DNA from: Burkholderia sp.
GTDB lineage: Bacteria; Pseudomonadota; Gammaproteobacteria; Burkholderiales; Burkholderiaceae
Assembly: GCF_018375725.1 (NCBI RefSeq)
Contig: NZ_JAHACR010000091.1
Location: 1 to 13,527 of the forward strand
Reading direction: 5' to 3'
DNA: 13,527 nucleotides
The notes below the pieces were generated by a model that had not been told where the DNA came from, made no database searches, and saw only the letters and a program-made list of their open reading frames with translations. The first letter of the stretch is position 1; every line of letters starts with the position of its first letter. The position numbers and the translations under genes are program-made. Shown one piece after another: positions 6,835-11,717 of the stretch.

Positions 6835-6867
6835 ACAGAAAGCCCGCATATGCGGGCTTTCTGTTTT
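6834..6867. terminator. strong bidirectional terminator
   Basis: A perfect 32-bp palindrome (6834-6865) has arms AACAGAAAGCCCGCAT and ATGCGGGCTTTCTGTT and is followed by TTTT on the plus strand. It begins at the stop codon of the HEPN gene and lies 17 bp past the end of the leftward prtN-like gene, so it can end both operons. Confidence 0.9.
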
Positions 6868-6882
6868 GATAATTGCGTGCTC

Positions 6883-7143
6883 TTAGCCGCACAGCTGGTG
6901 ACACTCCTTGACTGCCGCAGCACGCCGCTCGTCGATATACGCAGCGAGATCTTCAAGGTGAACTCCTTTGGCGCCTTTCTGCGACTTTTCCATCCGCACC
7001 ACCGGCAGCCGGATTTCCCCGGCGCCGATCTTCCTGAGCAGCGTAGCGACCGTCAACGGCGCGAAGTAATCGCGGCAGACGTCGGCGATAGGCACAACGG
7101 CTTGGCCGTTATATTGCGCGAGCAGTAAAAAGGCGGTTTTCAC
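6883..7143 (-). CDS. pyocin activator PrtN-family protein
   Basis: The 86-aa product (MKTAFLLLAQYNGQAVVPIA... KSQKGAKGVHLEDLAAYIDE) matches the PrtN family from memory, notably the FLLLAQY start, the CRDYFAPL segment and KGVHLxDLAAYID. In Pseudomonas, PrtN is a small DNA-binding activator of pyocin genes. In prophages its relatives are found near early or integration functions, and a regulator or excisionase-like role is possible. The start is GTG at 7141-7143 with AGGAGG about 9 nt upstream, and it overlaps the preceding stop (GTGA). It is the last gene of the leftward operon and ends just before the shared terminator. The family call is good; the target promoter is unknown. Confidence 0.88.
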   Translation of the reverse strand: MKTAFLLLAQYNGQAVVPIADVCRDYFAPLTVATLLRKIGAGEIRLPVVRMEKSQKGAKGVHLEDLAAYIDERRAAAVKECHQLCG

Positions 7144-7286
7144 TGTTCGATCCTCCTGAATTCGGCCACGTGCTCATTGGCAGACGCGGCGCCTTTCTTT
7201 GCTCGTATCTCGATCGCCGCGCGGCGGCGTTCCTGTCGGATGCTATGTAGCCGACGTGGGGTAGAAGGGGCCGGGCGCAAGGTCAT
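7140..7286 (-). CDS. 48-aa arginine-rich protein between parB-like and prtN-like genes
   Basis: The product starts MTLRPAPSTPRRLHSIRQER and continues through an Arg/Ala-rich helix (RRRAAIEIRAKKG) to AEFRRIEQ. Its ATG (7284-7286) overlaps the parB-like stop as ATGA, and its stop overlaps the next GTG start as GTGA. CCTCCT on the plus strand at 7293-7298 is a good Shine-Dalgarno sequence 6 nt away. Coupling on both sides makes it likely to be translated although it is short. No family is recognised. The basic, helical character would suit a nucleic-acid-binding accessory protein, which is a guess. Confidence 0.7.
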   Translation of the reverse strand: MTLRPAPSTPRRLHSIRQERRRAAIEIRAKKGAASANEHVAEFRRIEQ

Positions 7287-8266
7287 TTCGCGCCTCCTGT
7301 CGCTCCGTCGGGGAGGTTCAGAGGCATCAGTGCGCTGTGGACGGCCTCGATGGTCGACCGTGACAATTTCCCGAATCCGCTGTCGTGCAGCACGGCCTGC
7401 AGCGCCTGCAAAAGTTGCTTTGACTGCTTCTCGCTGATCTTGGGCGACACGGGGGCAGTCGTCCTGGCGGGCGGTGCGGACGCCTGAGCGCTTACTGTAT
7501 CGTCCGACGCTGCCCGCACGTTCGCGGCGGGCGACGTCACCGGGCCTGCATCGAGATGCTTCCTCGTCACCCGCACCTTTCCGCCCGCTGCAGCCTTGAC
7601 CGCGCCCTTCTGAAGCCGATCGAGCGCCTTGTCCGGCCCGTGCCTGCGGATCTGCTCGATCGCGAGCGTGCCGGCGACAGTGCCGACGCGCACCATCTGG
7701 TGCAACTCGGCCGATGCGCGTTCAAGCAGGCTGACGTCGCGGATCGTTTGCTCGGTGATATCCAGGCGCTTGCAGATCGTTGCGACGGTCATGCCATGAA
7801 TGTCCCGCAGCTCGGCGATGACCGCCGCCAGCTCGAGCGGCGATGATCGCTTGCTCTCATTGCTGAGGTAGCCGTCGATCACCATCTCGGCGCGACTGAC
7901 GGTCTTGGCGTCGCGCACCACACAAGGGATCTGGCCGAGATCCTTCTTGGCCTTGATCGCGTTCCCGGCAGCAAGATAGCGGTGCTGCCCCTTGTACACG
8001 TAGATCAGATCCTTCCCGTCGACCTTGCGAATGTAGCAATGAAGCGGTTGGCTCTTGTCGTACCCGTTCGCGATCATCAGCTCCGTGAGATGTGCGACCC
8101 ATTCGGGATCGACGGAGCGAATGTTGTCGCGCGGGTCATAGTGGAGCTGCTCGTAAGGCACCATCCACAGATCCGCCGACTTCGCGCCCGCTGCGGCTGC
8201 AGCGGCTTTCATGTTGCCGGTCTGGATCGGTGCGGTCAGATCGAGCGGTTGCGTGCGGGCATCCAT
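7283..8266 (-). CDS. ParB/sulfiredoxin-like nuclease-fold protein with HTH
   Basis: The 327-aa product has an N-terminal ParB-like domain with the loop VYKGQHRYLAAGNAI at about 90-104 (the GxHR box), preceded by VPYEQLHYDPRDNIR. A helix-turn-helix of KorB/ParB type follows at about 159-184 (MTVATICKRLDITEQTIRDV). A long Ala/Pro-rich linker (about 230-275) leads to a C-terminal helical part that may dimerise. Such proteins bind DNA and may use CTP; in temperate phages they act in replication, partition or regulation. No ParA gene is beside it, so classical partition is unlikely from this window alone. GGAGG precedes the ATG, and the start overlaps the upstream TAA by one base. Confidence 0.85.
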   Translation of the reverse strand: MDARTQPLDLTAPIQTGNMKAAAAAAGAKSADLWMVPYEQLHYDPRDNIRSVDPEWVAHLTELMIANGYDKSQPLHCYIRKVDGKDLIYVYKGQHRYLAAGNAIKAKKDLGQIPCVVRDAKTVSRAEMVIDGYLSNESKRSSPLELAAVIAELRDIHGMTVATICKRLDITEQTIRDVSLLERASAELHQMVRVGTVAGTLAIEQIRRHGPDKALDRLQKGAVKAAAGGKVRVTRKHLDAGPVTSPAANVRAASDDTVSAQASAPPARTTAPVSPKISEKQSKQLLQALQAVLHDSGFGKLSRSTIEAVHSALMPLNLPDGATGGAK

Positions 8267-8622
8267 TACGCAGCCTCCGCGACAGTCCGGCGGCGAGCCT
8301 TGCGGGGCTTCTTCGCGTTGCCGATCGCCGCGCGAGCGGCCCTGCCTGCTGCGCGTTTCGCTTCGCGCAGACGCATGATCGCCGTTGCACAGTCGGCTTC
8401 GCTTGGGAATGAGATCAGCTTGTGAGCGATCTCGTTCCCGTCGAGGATCAGGTACAGCGTATGGAGGCTGTCGGGCAGCGGACGTCGGCCGACGACATAC
8501 TTGCCGACCAGAATCGGCGTCGTCGCGCGCGTTGCGTTCCGGTCATAGCGAGCGACGGTGCGCAGTGCCAGCGTGTCGCGGCGAGGAATGTCCGGTTGGA
8601 CGAGGAAGGCTTTACGTGCCAT
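8266..8622 (-). CDS. hypothetical phage protein with basic C-terminal tail (118 aa)
   Basis: The product starts MARKAFLVQPDIPRRDTLAL and contains a beta-rich middle (TTPILVGKYVVGRR, LHTLYLILDGNEIAHKLISF). Its last 35 residues are strongly basic and Ala-rich (AKRAAGRAARAAIGNAKKPR), typical of a nucleic-acid-binding tail. I do not recognise a family. Two ATGs are close together. The one at 8620-8622 has AAAGGA 9 nt upstream and is preferred over 8626-8628, where the spacing would be only 3. It overlaps the upstream gene by 11 bases and shares one base with the parB-like start. Confidence 0.72.
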   Translation of the reverse strand: MARKAFLVQPDIPRRDTLALRTVARYDRNATRATTPILVGKYVVGRRPLPDSLHTLYLILDGNEIAHKLISFPSEADCATAIMRLREAKRAAGRAARAAIGNAKKPRKARRRTVAEAA

Positions 8623-8830
8623 GGTCATCAATCCTTTCGCCGGCTGCGAGGGACTTGCCGTCGAGCGGGCGATCATCGATTCGTGTGTTCCGCTTGCGGA
8701 TCGCCGCGCAGTTGGCGAGGCAGATCCGCAGGGCAGCGTTGGACGATGCTTCGGACAGAGGGCCGGGAAGATGGCGAAGACGATGTTCGCGGGCGATATC
8801 CGCGTCGGTGATGAGAGTCCGATCTGCCAT
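8612..8830 (-). CDS. small hypothetical phage protein (72 aa)
   Basis: The product starts MADRTLITDADIAREHRLRH and ends LAAGERIDDHGT. Most of it is predicted helical, with two Cys residues in LRICLANCAAIRKRN. Its frame is open far upstream, so the start is a choice. ATG at 8828-8830 comes 17 nt after the stop of the preceding leftward gene and gives a compact protein, but no clear Shine-Dalgarno sequence precedes it. The 3' end overlaps the next gene by 11 bases. Its operon position supports a real gene; its function is unknown. Confidence 0.6.
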   Translation of the reverse strand: MADRTLITDADIAREHRLRHLPGPLSEASSNAALRICLANCAAIRKRNTRIDDRPLDGKSLAAGERIDDHGT

Positions 8831-8846
8831 TTCGCGGCCCGCGCGG

Positions 8847-9551
8847 TCAGTCGAACTGCGCGGGGTTTGCGCTATCCTTAAGCTTTTTGTAAGGAGGTGC
8901 GCATGGCCGAACTTCACCGGATTCCGCAGGGAGACAGAAATTTTGACGAGCATCTTGAGCAGATTCATCGCAGCTATCCGCTGCCGCCGGAGGTGCTGGG
9001 CGCTTGGCAATACGCGAATGACACGTTGACTCTCGCTCGGGCCTTGGCGAAGGCCCAGTTCGGAGACGCTGCAACGCCAGATCATGCTGTCGCGATTTTT
9101 CAGACGGTGACGGCTGACATTGCTCAACGGGCTCGCAACCGCCACACGGACACGGAGTAACGTCCTTTGCGTAGTAAGGACGGCCGAAATATCCGCCGCA
9201 AATTGCACATTGACGGAATCGGCCGTCGCCACTGCTCGGATCCGCGCATTCGGGCGCGGCAAAGTACCACCTCTTGCGGTCAACTTCGATCGGACGGATC
9301 CAGCCAGGTGACCTCATCACCTTCCCAATTCGGCGCCGCTCCGAAAGGATCCATCGCTCTTGGGGAAGCTGCAGGCAAGTTTCCAGCAACTCCATCATCG
9401 ACGCCCGCTTGCGGGTCGACAGAAATTCACGGATCGGTGCTTCGAACGGGTCAAGGGCGGCGTTATTCAAGGCTCCCGGCTGCGGGCCAGCCTTCGTGCA
9501 GGGGAAGCGGCCGGCGATAAACGCTGCGATTGCCGTAACGGTTCTTTTCAT
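8847..9551 (-). CDS. winged-helix and Cys-cluster phage protein (234 aa)
   Basis: GAGGAG lies 7 nt before the ATG at 9549-9551, so the start is good. Residues about 36-98 (PIREFLSTRKRASMMELLET ... RIGKVMRSPGWIRPIEVDRK) resemble the C-terminal winged-helix region of phage and island VapE/primase-helicase proteins, from memory. Residues 115-139 have Cys at 115, 118, 134, 136 and 139 (CAIC ... CPCGGC), a likely zinc site. Beyond residue about 145 the sequence is low in complexity and rich in Ser, Pro and Arg. That part is antisense to the rightward gene at 8903-9160, so the tail may be non-conserved. The role is unknown, but DNA binding is plausible. Confidence 0.62.
   Translation of the reverse strand: MKRTVTAIAAFIAGRFPCTKAGPQPGALNNAALDPFEAPIREFLSTRKRASMMELLETCLQLPQERWILSERRRIGKVMRSPGWIRPIEVDRKRWYFAAPECADPSSGDGRFRQCAICGGYFGRPYYAKDVTPCPCGGCEPVEQCQPSPSEKSRQHDLALQRLRTGPSPRPERESTCHSRIAKRPAPPAAADSCDESAQDARQNFCLPAESGEVRPCAPPYKKLKDSANPAQFD
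8851..8878 (+). promoter_or_regulatory. candidate promoter for the antisense gene at 8903
   Basis: TCGAAC (8851-8856), 16 bp, TATCCT (8873-8878) is a modest sigma-70-like pair ending 24 bp before the start at 8903. It would let this rightward gene be read independently of the leftward operon. Confidence 0.35.
8903..9160 (+). CDS. rightward hypothetical gene nested antisense in the leftward operon (85 aa)
   Basis: The product (MAELHRIPQGDRNFDEHLEQ ... TADIAQRARNRHTDTE) has balanced composition, few rare residues and a helical middle (PEVLGAWQYANDTLTLARALAK). This is the look of a true protein rather than an antisense shadow. AAGGAGG at 8891-8897 lies 5 nt before the ATG; a GTG at 8897 is possible but overlaps that site. 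The whole gene is opposite the 3' part of the winged-helix gene (8847-9551). No family is recognised. Given the good ribosome site and possible promoter it may be an independent cargo gene. Confidence 0.6.
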   Translation: MAELHRIPQGDRNFDEHLEQIHRSYPLPPEVLGAWQYANDTLTLARALAKAQFGDAATPDHAVAIFQTVTADIAQRARNRHTDTE

Positions 9552-9562
9552 TTTCGCGCTCC

Positions 9563-9781
9563 TCAGACGGTGACCCGGTAGGCGGTCGCCGGCGCGTCGA
9601 TCGGCGCATCCTGGAACGCGTTCACTACGATGAACAGCAGCGCCGCGACGACGGTCCAGCGGAAGATCGCTGACTTCTCAAAGTTACTTTGGCGGGCGGG
9701 TTCGGACGGCGTGATGCGGGGCGCTTGCTCGCTACGGAGCCATTCGCGGCGGGCATCGGTGTGCATGTCGGTCGATTTCAT
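9563..9781 (-). CDS. small single-span membrane protein, first gene of the leftward operon (72 aa)
   Basis: The N-terminal 37 residues are polar and charged. One membrane segment follows at about 39-55 (IFRWTVVAALLFIVVNA), then a short tail. Arg41 before the helix suggests a cytoplasmic N terminus. GGAG about 7-8 nt before the ATG at 9779-9781 supports the start. The stop overlaps the Shine-Dalgarno region of the next gene. It is the first gene behind the operator-controlled leftward promoter, so it would be made early on induction. Function is unknown; membrane signalling or exclusion roles are possible but not shown. Confidence 0.72.
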   Translation of the reverse strand: MKSTDMHTDARREWLRSEQAPRITPSEPARQSNFEKSAIFRWTVVAALLFIVVNAFQDAPIDAPATAYRVTV

Positions 9782-9821
9782 GTCGTTTCTCCGGAAGAGC
9801 GTCGGGTGACGTCTTGGACGA

Positions 9822-9850
9822 ATTAAACATGATGTTTATGCGGAAAGCAA
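9822..9850 (-). promoter_or_regulatory. leftward early promoter
   Basis: On the minus strand, TTGCTT (9850-9845), 17 bp, TTTAAT (9827-9822). The -10 box overlaps one operator and the -35 box the other. Predicted transcription starts near 9814, leaving a leader of about 33 nt before the gene at 9781. Confidence 0.65.
9824..9838. promoter_or_regulatory. repressor operator, perfect palindrome
   Basis: TAAACATGATGTTTA is a perfect 15-bp palindrome around G9831. It overlaps the -10 box of the leftward promoter. It is one of four related sites in the control region. Confidence 0.8.
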
Positions 9851-9862
9851 ACATGGTGTTTA
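9848..9862. promoter_or_regulatory. repressor operator
   Basis: CAAACATGGTGTTTA is centred on 9855, 24 bp from the neighbouring operator centre, and overlaps the -35 box of the leftward promoter. Confidence 0.75.
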
Positions 9863-9870
9863 GTTTTTGC

Positions 9871-9904
9871 GCGTGCGAACGCACGCCGTTCACGCGGACG
9901 GCGT
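9871..9904. terminator. two overlapping hairpins after the repressor operon
   Basis: GCGTGCG/CGCACGC (9871-9877 with 9880-9886) and ACGCCGT/ACGGCGT (9883-9889 with 9898-9904) can form alternative stems. They lie just past the end of the gene at 9918, before the leftward promoter. No U-tract follows on the minus strand, so a terminator role is tentative. Confidence 0.35.
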
Positions 9905-9917
9905 CACTTTCGTCGGG

Positions 9918-10172
9918 TCAGGCAGTGGCGTCTATATAGGAATCTAAGACGAGCGTGGATAGGCTTTGGCACCACGATAGGACGGCGAGAAGGTGGTTCT
10001 CAGCCAGGCGGGGATGTGACGCGACAATCTTGCCGGAGCGGGTGATAGAAAAGTGAATTTCTGTTACGAATTCTGAACCGTCAGGATCCGTAGTAATGCG
10101 TTGCTGGCGTGTCGTCCGATATGCCGTAAGGTCAATGACGTTTCCGCGTGGATCCCCGTTGTTGTTCTTCAT
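9918..10172 (-). CDS. small hypothetical protein downstream of the repressor (84 aa)
   Basis: The product starts MKNNNGDPRGNVIDLTAYRT and continues with a beta-like section (EFVTEIHFSITRSGKIVASH) and a final helix (LLAVLSWCQSLSTLVLDSYI). It is soluble and not recognised. The ATG at 10170-10172 is chosen over one 33 nt upstream because the downstream product starts with the conserved-looking NVIDLTAYR segment and GAGAGG lies about 10 nt before it. It overlaps the repressor 3' end by 41 bases in another frame, so the two are probably co-transcribed. A link to repressor function is only positional. Confidence 0.65.
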   Translation of the reverse strand: MKNNNGDPRGNVIDLTAYRTTRQQRITTDPDGSEFVTEIHFSITRSGKIVASHPRLAENHLLAVLSWCQSLSTLVLDSYIDATA

Positions 10173-10683
10173 TGTCAGGCTGCCTCTCGGGCTGCACGGC
10201 CGCACTGATCACGGCGCGTGAGCGTTTTGCAAACGCCGCTGCGTTCGAGCCGGCAACTACGGCCTCCAGCATGCCCTCAAGCGCTTGCATCAGTTGCGGC
10301 GTGACGAGGCCATCTTCCGCCGCCTTGGTCAGGGCGGCGTTGAACGACTTTGCGCGTCCAGGAATGTCGAGGTTGTCCGCCGGCAGCGGCTTCGATTTCT
10401 GACGAGTGCTTTGATCGTCAGAAACCTTACTTTCTCGCAATGTTCCTTTCATTGCACCTGCGTCGGCCATGTCGCCAACGCCGGATCTGAGCCATTCAGC
10501 CCTGCAACCAATTTGTGTCGCCGCTTTGATGATGCCGGCCGAAGACATGCCTCTCCGCTCCCAATTATTGAGAAGTTGAGGTGATTCATTCAGCAGGCGC
10601 GCGACGTTCGCCGGGCCGTCAACGTCCCGCAGTTTCTTTGCCGCAACGTACAGACGCTGCGTCGTTTCATGTATGGCTCGCAT
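10132..10683 (-). CDS. CI-like phage repressor without a protease domain
   Basis: The 183-aa product starts MRAIHETTQRLYVAAKKLRD and has a helix-turn-helix at about 25-50 (PANVARLLNESPQLLNNWER) like the N-terminal domain of CI/P22-type repressors. The usual Ser-Lys S24 peptidase domain with an Ala-Gly cleavage site is missing. Instead there is a polar linker and a helical C-terminal part (KSFNAALTKAAEDGLVTPQL), probably for oligomerisation. The frame is open to 10749, but that upstream ATG lies inside an operator; 10681-10683 gives the start usual for this group. No strong Shine-Dalgarno sequence is seen. It is divergent from the Cro-like gene with two operators between, so it probably represses that gene and the leftward operon. 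Confidence 0.85.
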   Translation of the reverse strand: MRAIHETTQRLYVAAKKLRDVDGPANVARLLNESPQLLNNWERRGMSSAGIIKAATQIGCRAEWLRSGVGDMADAGAMKGTLRESKVSDDQSTRQKSKPLPADNLDIPGRAKSFNAALTKAAEDGLVTPQLMQALEGMLEAVVAGSNAAAFAKRSRAVISAAVQPERQPDNEEQQRGSTRKRH

Positions 10684-10718
10684 GGAGCCAATAGTCGATG
10701 AAGTAAACGTCTTGTTGT

Positions 10719-10733
10719 TAAACGCTATGTTTG
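10719..10733. promoter_or_regulatory. degenerate repressor operator
   Basis: TAAACGCTATGTTTG is centred on 10726 and keeps 5 of 7 bases in the left half-site and 6 of 7 in the right. It is 24 bp from the next operator centre, the same spacing as the other pair. It overlaps the -35 box of the Cro-like promoter. Confidence 0.6.
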
Positions 10734-10759
10734 CAACGTGAATAAACATGGTGTTTAAT
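10731..10759 (+). promoter_or_regulatory. rightward early promoter for the Cro-like gene
   Basis: TTGCAA (10731-10736), 17 bp, TTTAAT (10754-10759). The same spacing and -10 box occur at the leftward promoter. Transcription should start at about 10766-10768, at the start codon. Confidence 0.68.
10743..10757. promoter_or_regulatory. repressor operator overlapping the rightward -10 box
   Basis: TAAACATGGTGTTTA, a near-perfect palindrome centred on 10750, overlaps the first bases of TTTAAT. Binding here should block the Cro-like promoter. Confidence 0.8.
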
Positions 10760-10767
10760 GTTGTCCT

Positions 10768-10989
10768 ATGGACAAATCAGCTCACATCCAATCGGATCGG
10801 CAGACGATCGAGCGCCTCGGCGGCCCGGCAAAAGTCGCCGAGTTGCTCGGCTACGAAAAAAGCCTCGGCGGTACTCAGCGAGTCTGCAATTGGCTCGTGC
10901 GCGGTATCCCGGCTGCGGTGAAGGTGGCTCGACCTGATCTGTTCATGCCGACTCTTGTCACGGCAGATCCGCTCGAATCGGCACGTTGA
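10768..10989 (+). CDS. Cro/YdaS-like helix-turn-helix protein (73 aa)
   Basis: Residues about 12-50 (TIERLGGPAKVAELLGYEKS ... RVCNWLVRGIPAAVKV) fit the small YdaS/Cro type of HTH, where LGGxxxVAxLLG is followed by a recognition helix with V-x-N-W. By position it is the first rightward gene, divergent from the repressor, and so the probable anti-repressor or early switch protein. The ATG has no Shine-Dalgarno sequence and only about 0-2 nt separate it from the predicted transcription start, so the message seems leaderless. Operators lie over both promoter boxes. An alternative start further downstream is not apparent. Confidence 0.82.
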   Translation: MDKSAHIQSDRQTIERLGGPAKVAELLGYEKSLGGTQRVCNWLVRGIPAAVKVARPDLFMPTLVTADPLESAR

Positions 10990-11064
10990 GCCGCGATTCG
11001 CATCGTATTTGTTGATGAGACGCGGCGACAGAATGAAACGAGCTTTCTCCCAAATATCACGACC

Positions 11065-11090
11065 ATGACCTGCCGATACGACAGTACCGA
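11065..11090 (+). repeat. 26-bp direct repeat, copy 1 of 3
   Basis: The repeat begins ATGACCTGCCGATACG and ends ACAGTACCGA. It is identical at 11065, 11650 and 12234 and always starts on an ATG start codon. Copies 1 and 2 stay identical for 30 bases before diverging. Confidence 0.95.
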
Positions 11091-11283
11091 TCTGGGAAAA
11101 GCAGATTTCGTGTTCACGCCTTTTGTCGAGGCCGGGCGCTTTCCCGTTCGCATTCGAGCGGCGATTGAGTTACGGCACCTAGGTGGCGTCGCTTCGCCGC
11201 GTTGCATCCCCGAATGCGATCGAAGTCGCATTCACATCAAGCTCAATCTGAGCGCACCCATGAAGGAGGAGAGATGGAATTGA
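11065..11283 (+). CDS. MTCRYDST-type small protein, copy A (72 aa)
   Basis: The product starts MTCRYDSTDLGKADFVFTPF and ends RIHIKLNLSAPMKEERWN. It aligns with the protein starting at 11650: DL--AD--FTP-----R-PV--R----EL is shared, then a second match near R-x-x-IKL. At several shared residues the codons differ only silently (CCT/CCC, CGA/CGG, GAG/GAA), which supports coding in this frame and paralogy. The first 26 bases are identical in three genes of this region. No good Shine-Dalgarno sequence precedes this copy. No known family is recognised. The 3' end overlaps the next ORF start by 10 bases. Confidence 0.6.
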   Translation: MTCRYDSTDLGKADFVFTPFVEAGRFPVRIRAAIELRHLGGVASPRCIPECDRSRIHIKLNLSAPMKEERWN

Positions 11284-11606
11284 TTCGAGGAATGGTTCTT
11301 GTGACGACGCTGGATGAGTGCGGCCGTGAGAGCGGCGGTGTTCGTGTTGTTGCCGGACTGGTCGACAACACAAACACGTCTCCTGAAGCTCTTTCTGCCT
11401 TGACGGAGTTGCTTGGGCGGTGGCTAGCGCGGTTCCCGTTGTCGCCTCTCTTCGTGACCACAAGCAGAGCAACGCATCGTGTCCAGCTTCACACCCGCAA
11501 AGCCAAACGTCGGATCAGGCGCAGACGAAATGACCTTCATCGCCGCTTCGTTGCAGATCGGGCAAGCCTGGCATTGCGCCGGCGCTGCTGTCGATACCCT
11601 GGTTAA
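11274..11606 (+). CDS. hypothetical early protein (110 aa)
   Basis: AAGGAGGAG just before the ATG at 11274 is a strong ribosome site. The first 65 residues (MELIRGMVLVTTLDECGRES ... LSALTELLGRWLARFPLSPL) look like a real domain with a beta-like start, a middle loop and an amphipathic helix. After about residue 70 the protein becomes a run of Arg and Lys that is antisense to the zinc-ribbon gene (11424-11717). The true tail may thus be non-conserved, or one of the two genes may be a remnant. It overlaps the end of copy A. No family is recognised. Confidence 0.52.
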   Translation: MELIRGMVLVTTLDECGRESGGVRVVAGLVDNTNTSPEALSALTELLGRWLARFPLSPLFVTTSRATHRVQLHTRKAKRRIRRRRNDLHRRFVADRASLALRRRCCRYPG

Positions 11607-11717
11607 TAGGTGCTCGATGCATTCAAGTTGCTTTGGAAGGAGGGATTGAATGACCTGCCGATACGACAGTACCGATCTGCGGCGAGCAGATTTGGCCTTC
11701 ACGCCCGTTCTCGACAT
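11424..11717 (-). CDS. zinc-ribbon protein, leftward (up to 97 aa)
   Basis: The C-terminal half has two CxxC knuckles, CPIC and CSAC, about 30 residues apart around a beta-like section (MKVISSAPDPTFGFAGVKLD), ending GHEERRQREPR. This is a clear zinc-ribbon fold, usual in small nucleic-acid- or protein-binding phage proteins. The N-terminal start is doubtful. The only in-frame ATG upstream of the first knuckle is at 11715-11717, so the reading frame would run through the antisense of the 26-bp repeat (SVLSYRQV). It begins 37 nt after the stop of the leftward membrane-protein gene, so the two may form an operon. It converges on, and overlaps, the rightward ORF ending at 11606. Confidence 0.6.
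   Translation of the reverse strand: MSRTGVKAKSARRRSVLSYRQVIQSLLPKQLECIEHLLTRVSTAAPAQCQACPICNEAAMKVISSAPDPTFGFAGVKLDTMRCSACGHEERRQREPR
11650..11675 (+). repeat. 26-bp direct repeat, copy 2 of 3
   Basis: Identical to the copy at 11065 and placed 585 bp after it. It forms the first nine codons of the gene starting here. Confidence 0.95.

Noticed and set aside
9120..9581. Several rightward ORFs opposite the winged-helix gene
   Set aside because: They lack ribosome sites, overlap each other in different frames and oppose a gene with a good start and a recognisable domain.
10704..10718. Fifth operator near the repressor start
   Set aside because: TAAACGTCTTGTTGT keeps only part of each half-site and lies 15 bp, not 24 bp, from the next centre, so it was not called.
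10684..10749. Longer repressor starting at 10749
   Set aside because: That ATG lies inside an operator with no suitably spaced ribosome site, and the extra 22 residues do not resemble the repressor family start.
10875..11231. 118-aa leftward ORF crossing repeat copy 1
   Set aside because: It overlaps the Cro-like gene end and copy A antisense. It has no motif, and silent changes between copies A and B favour the plus strand.
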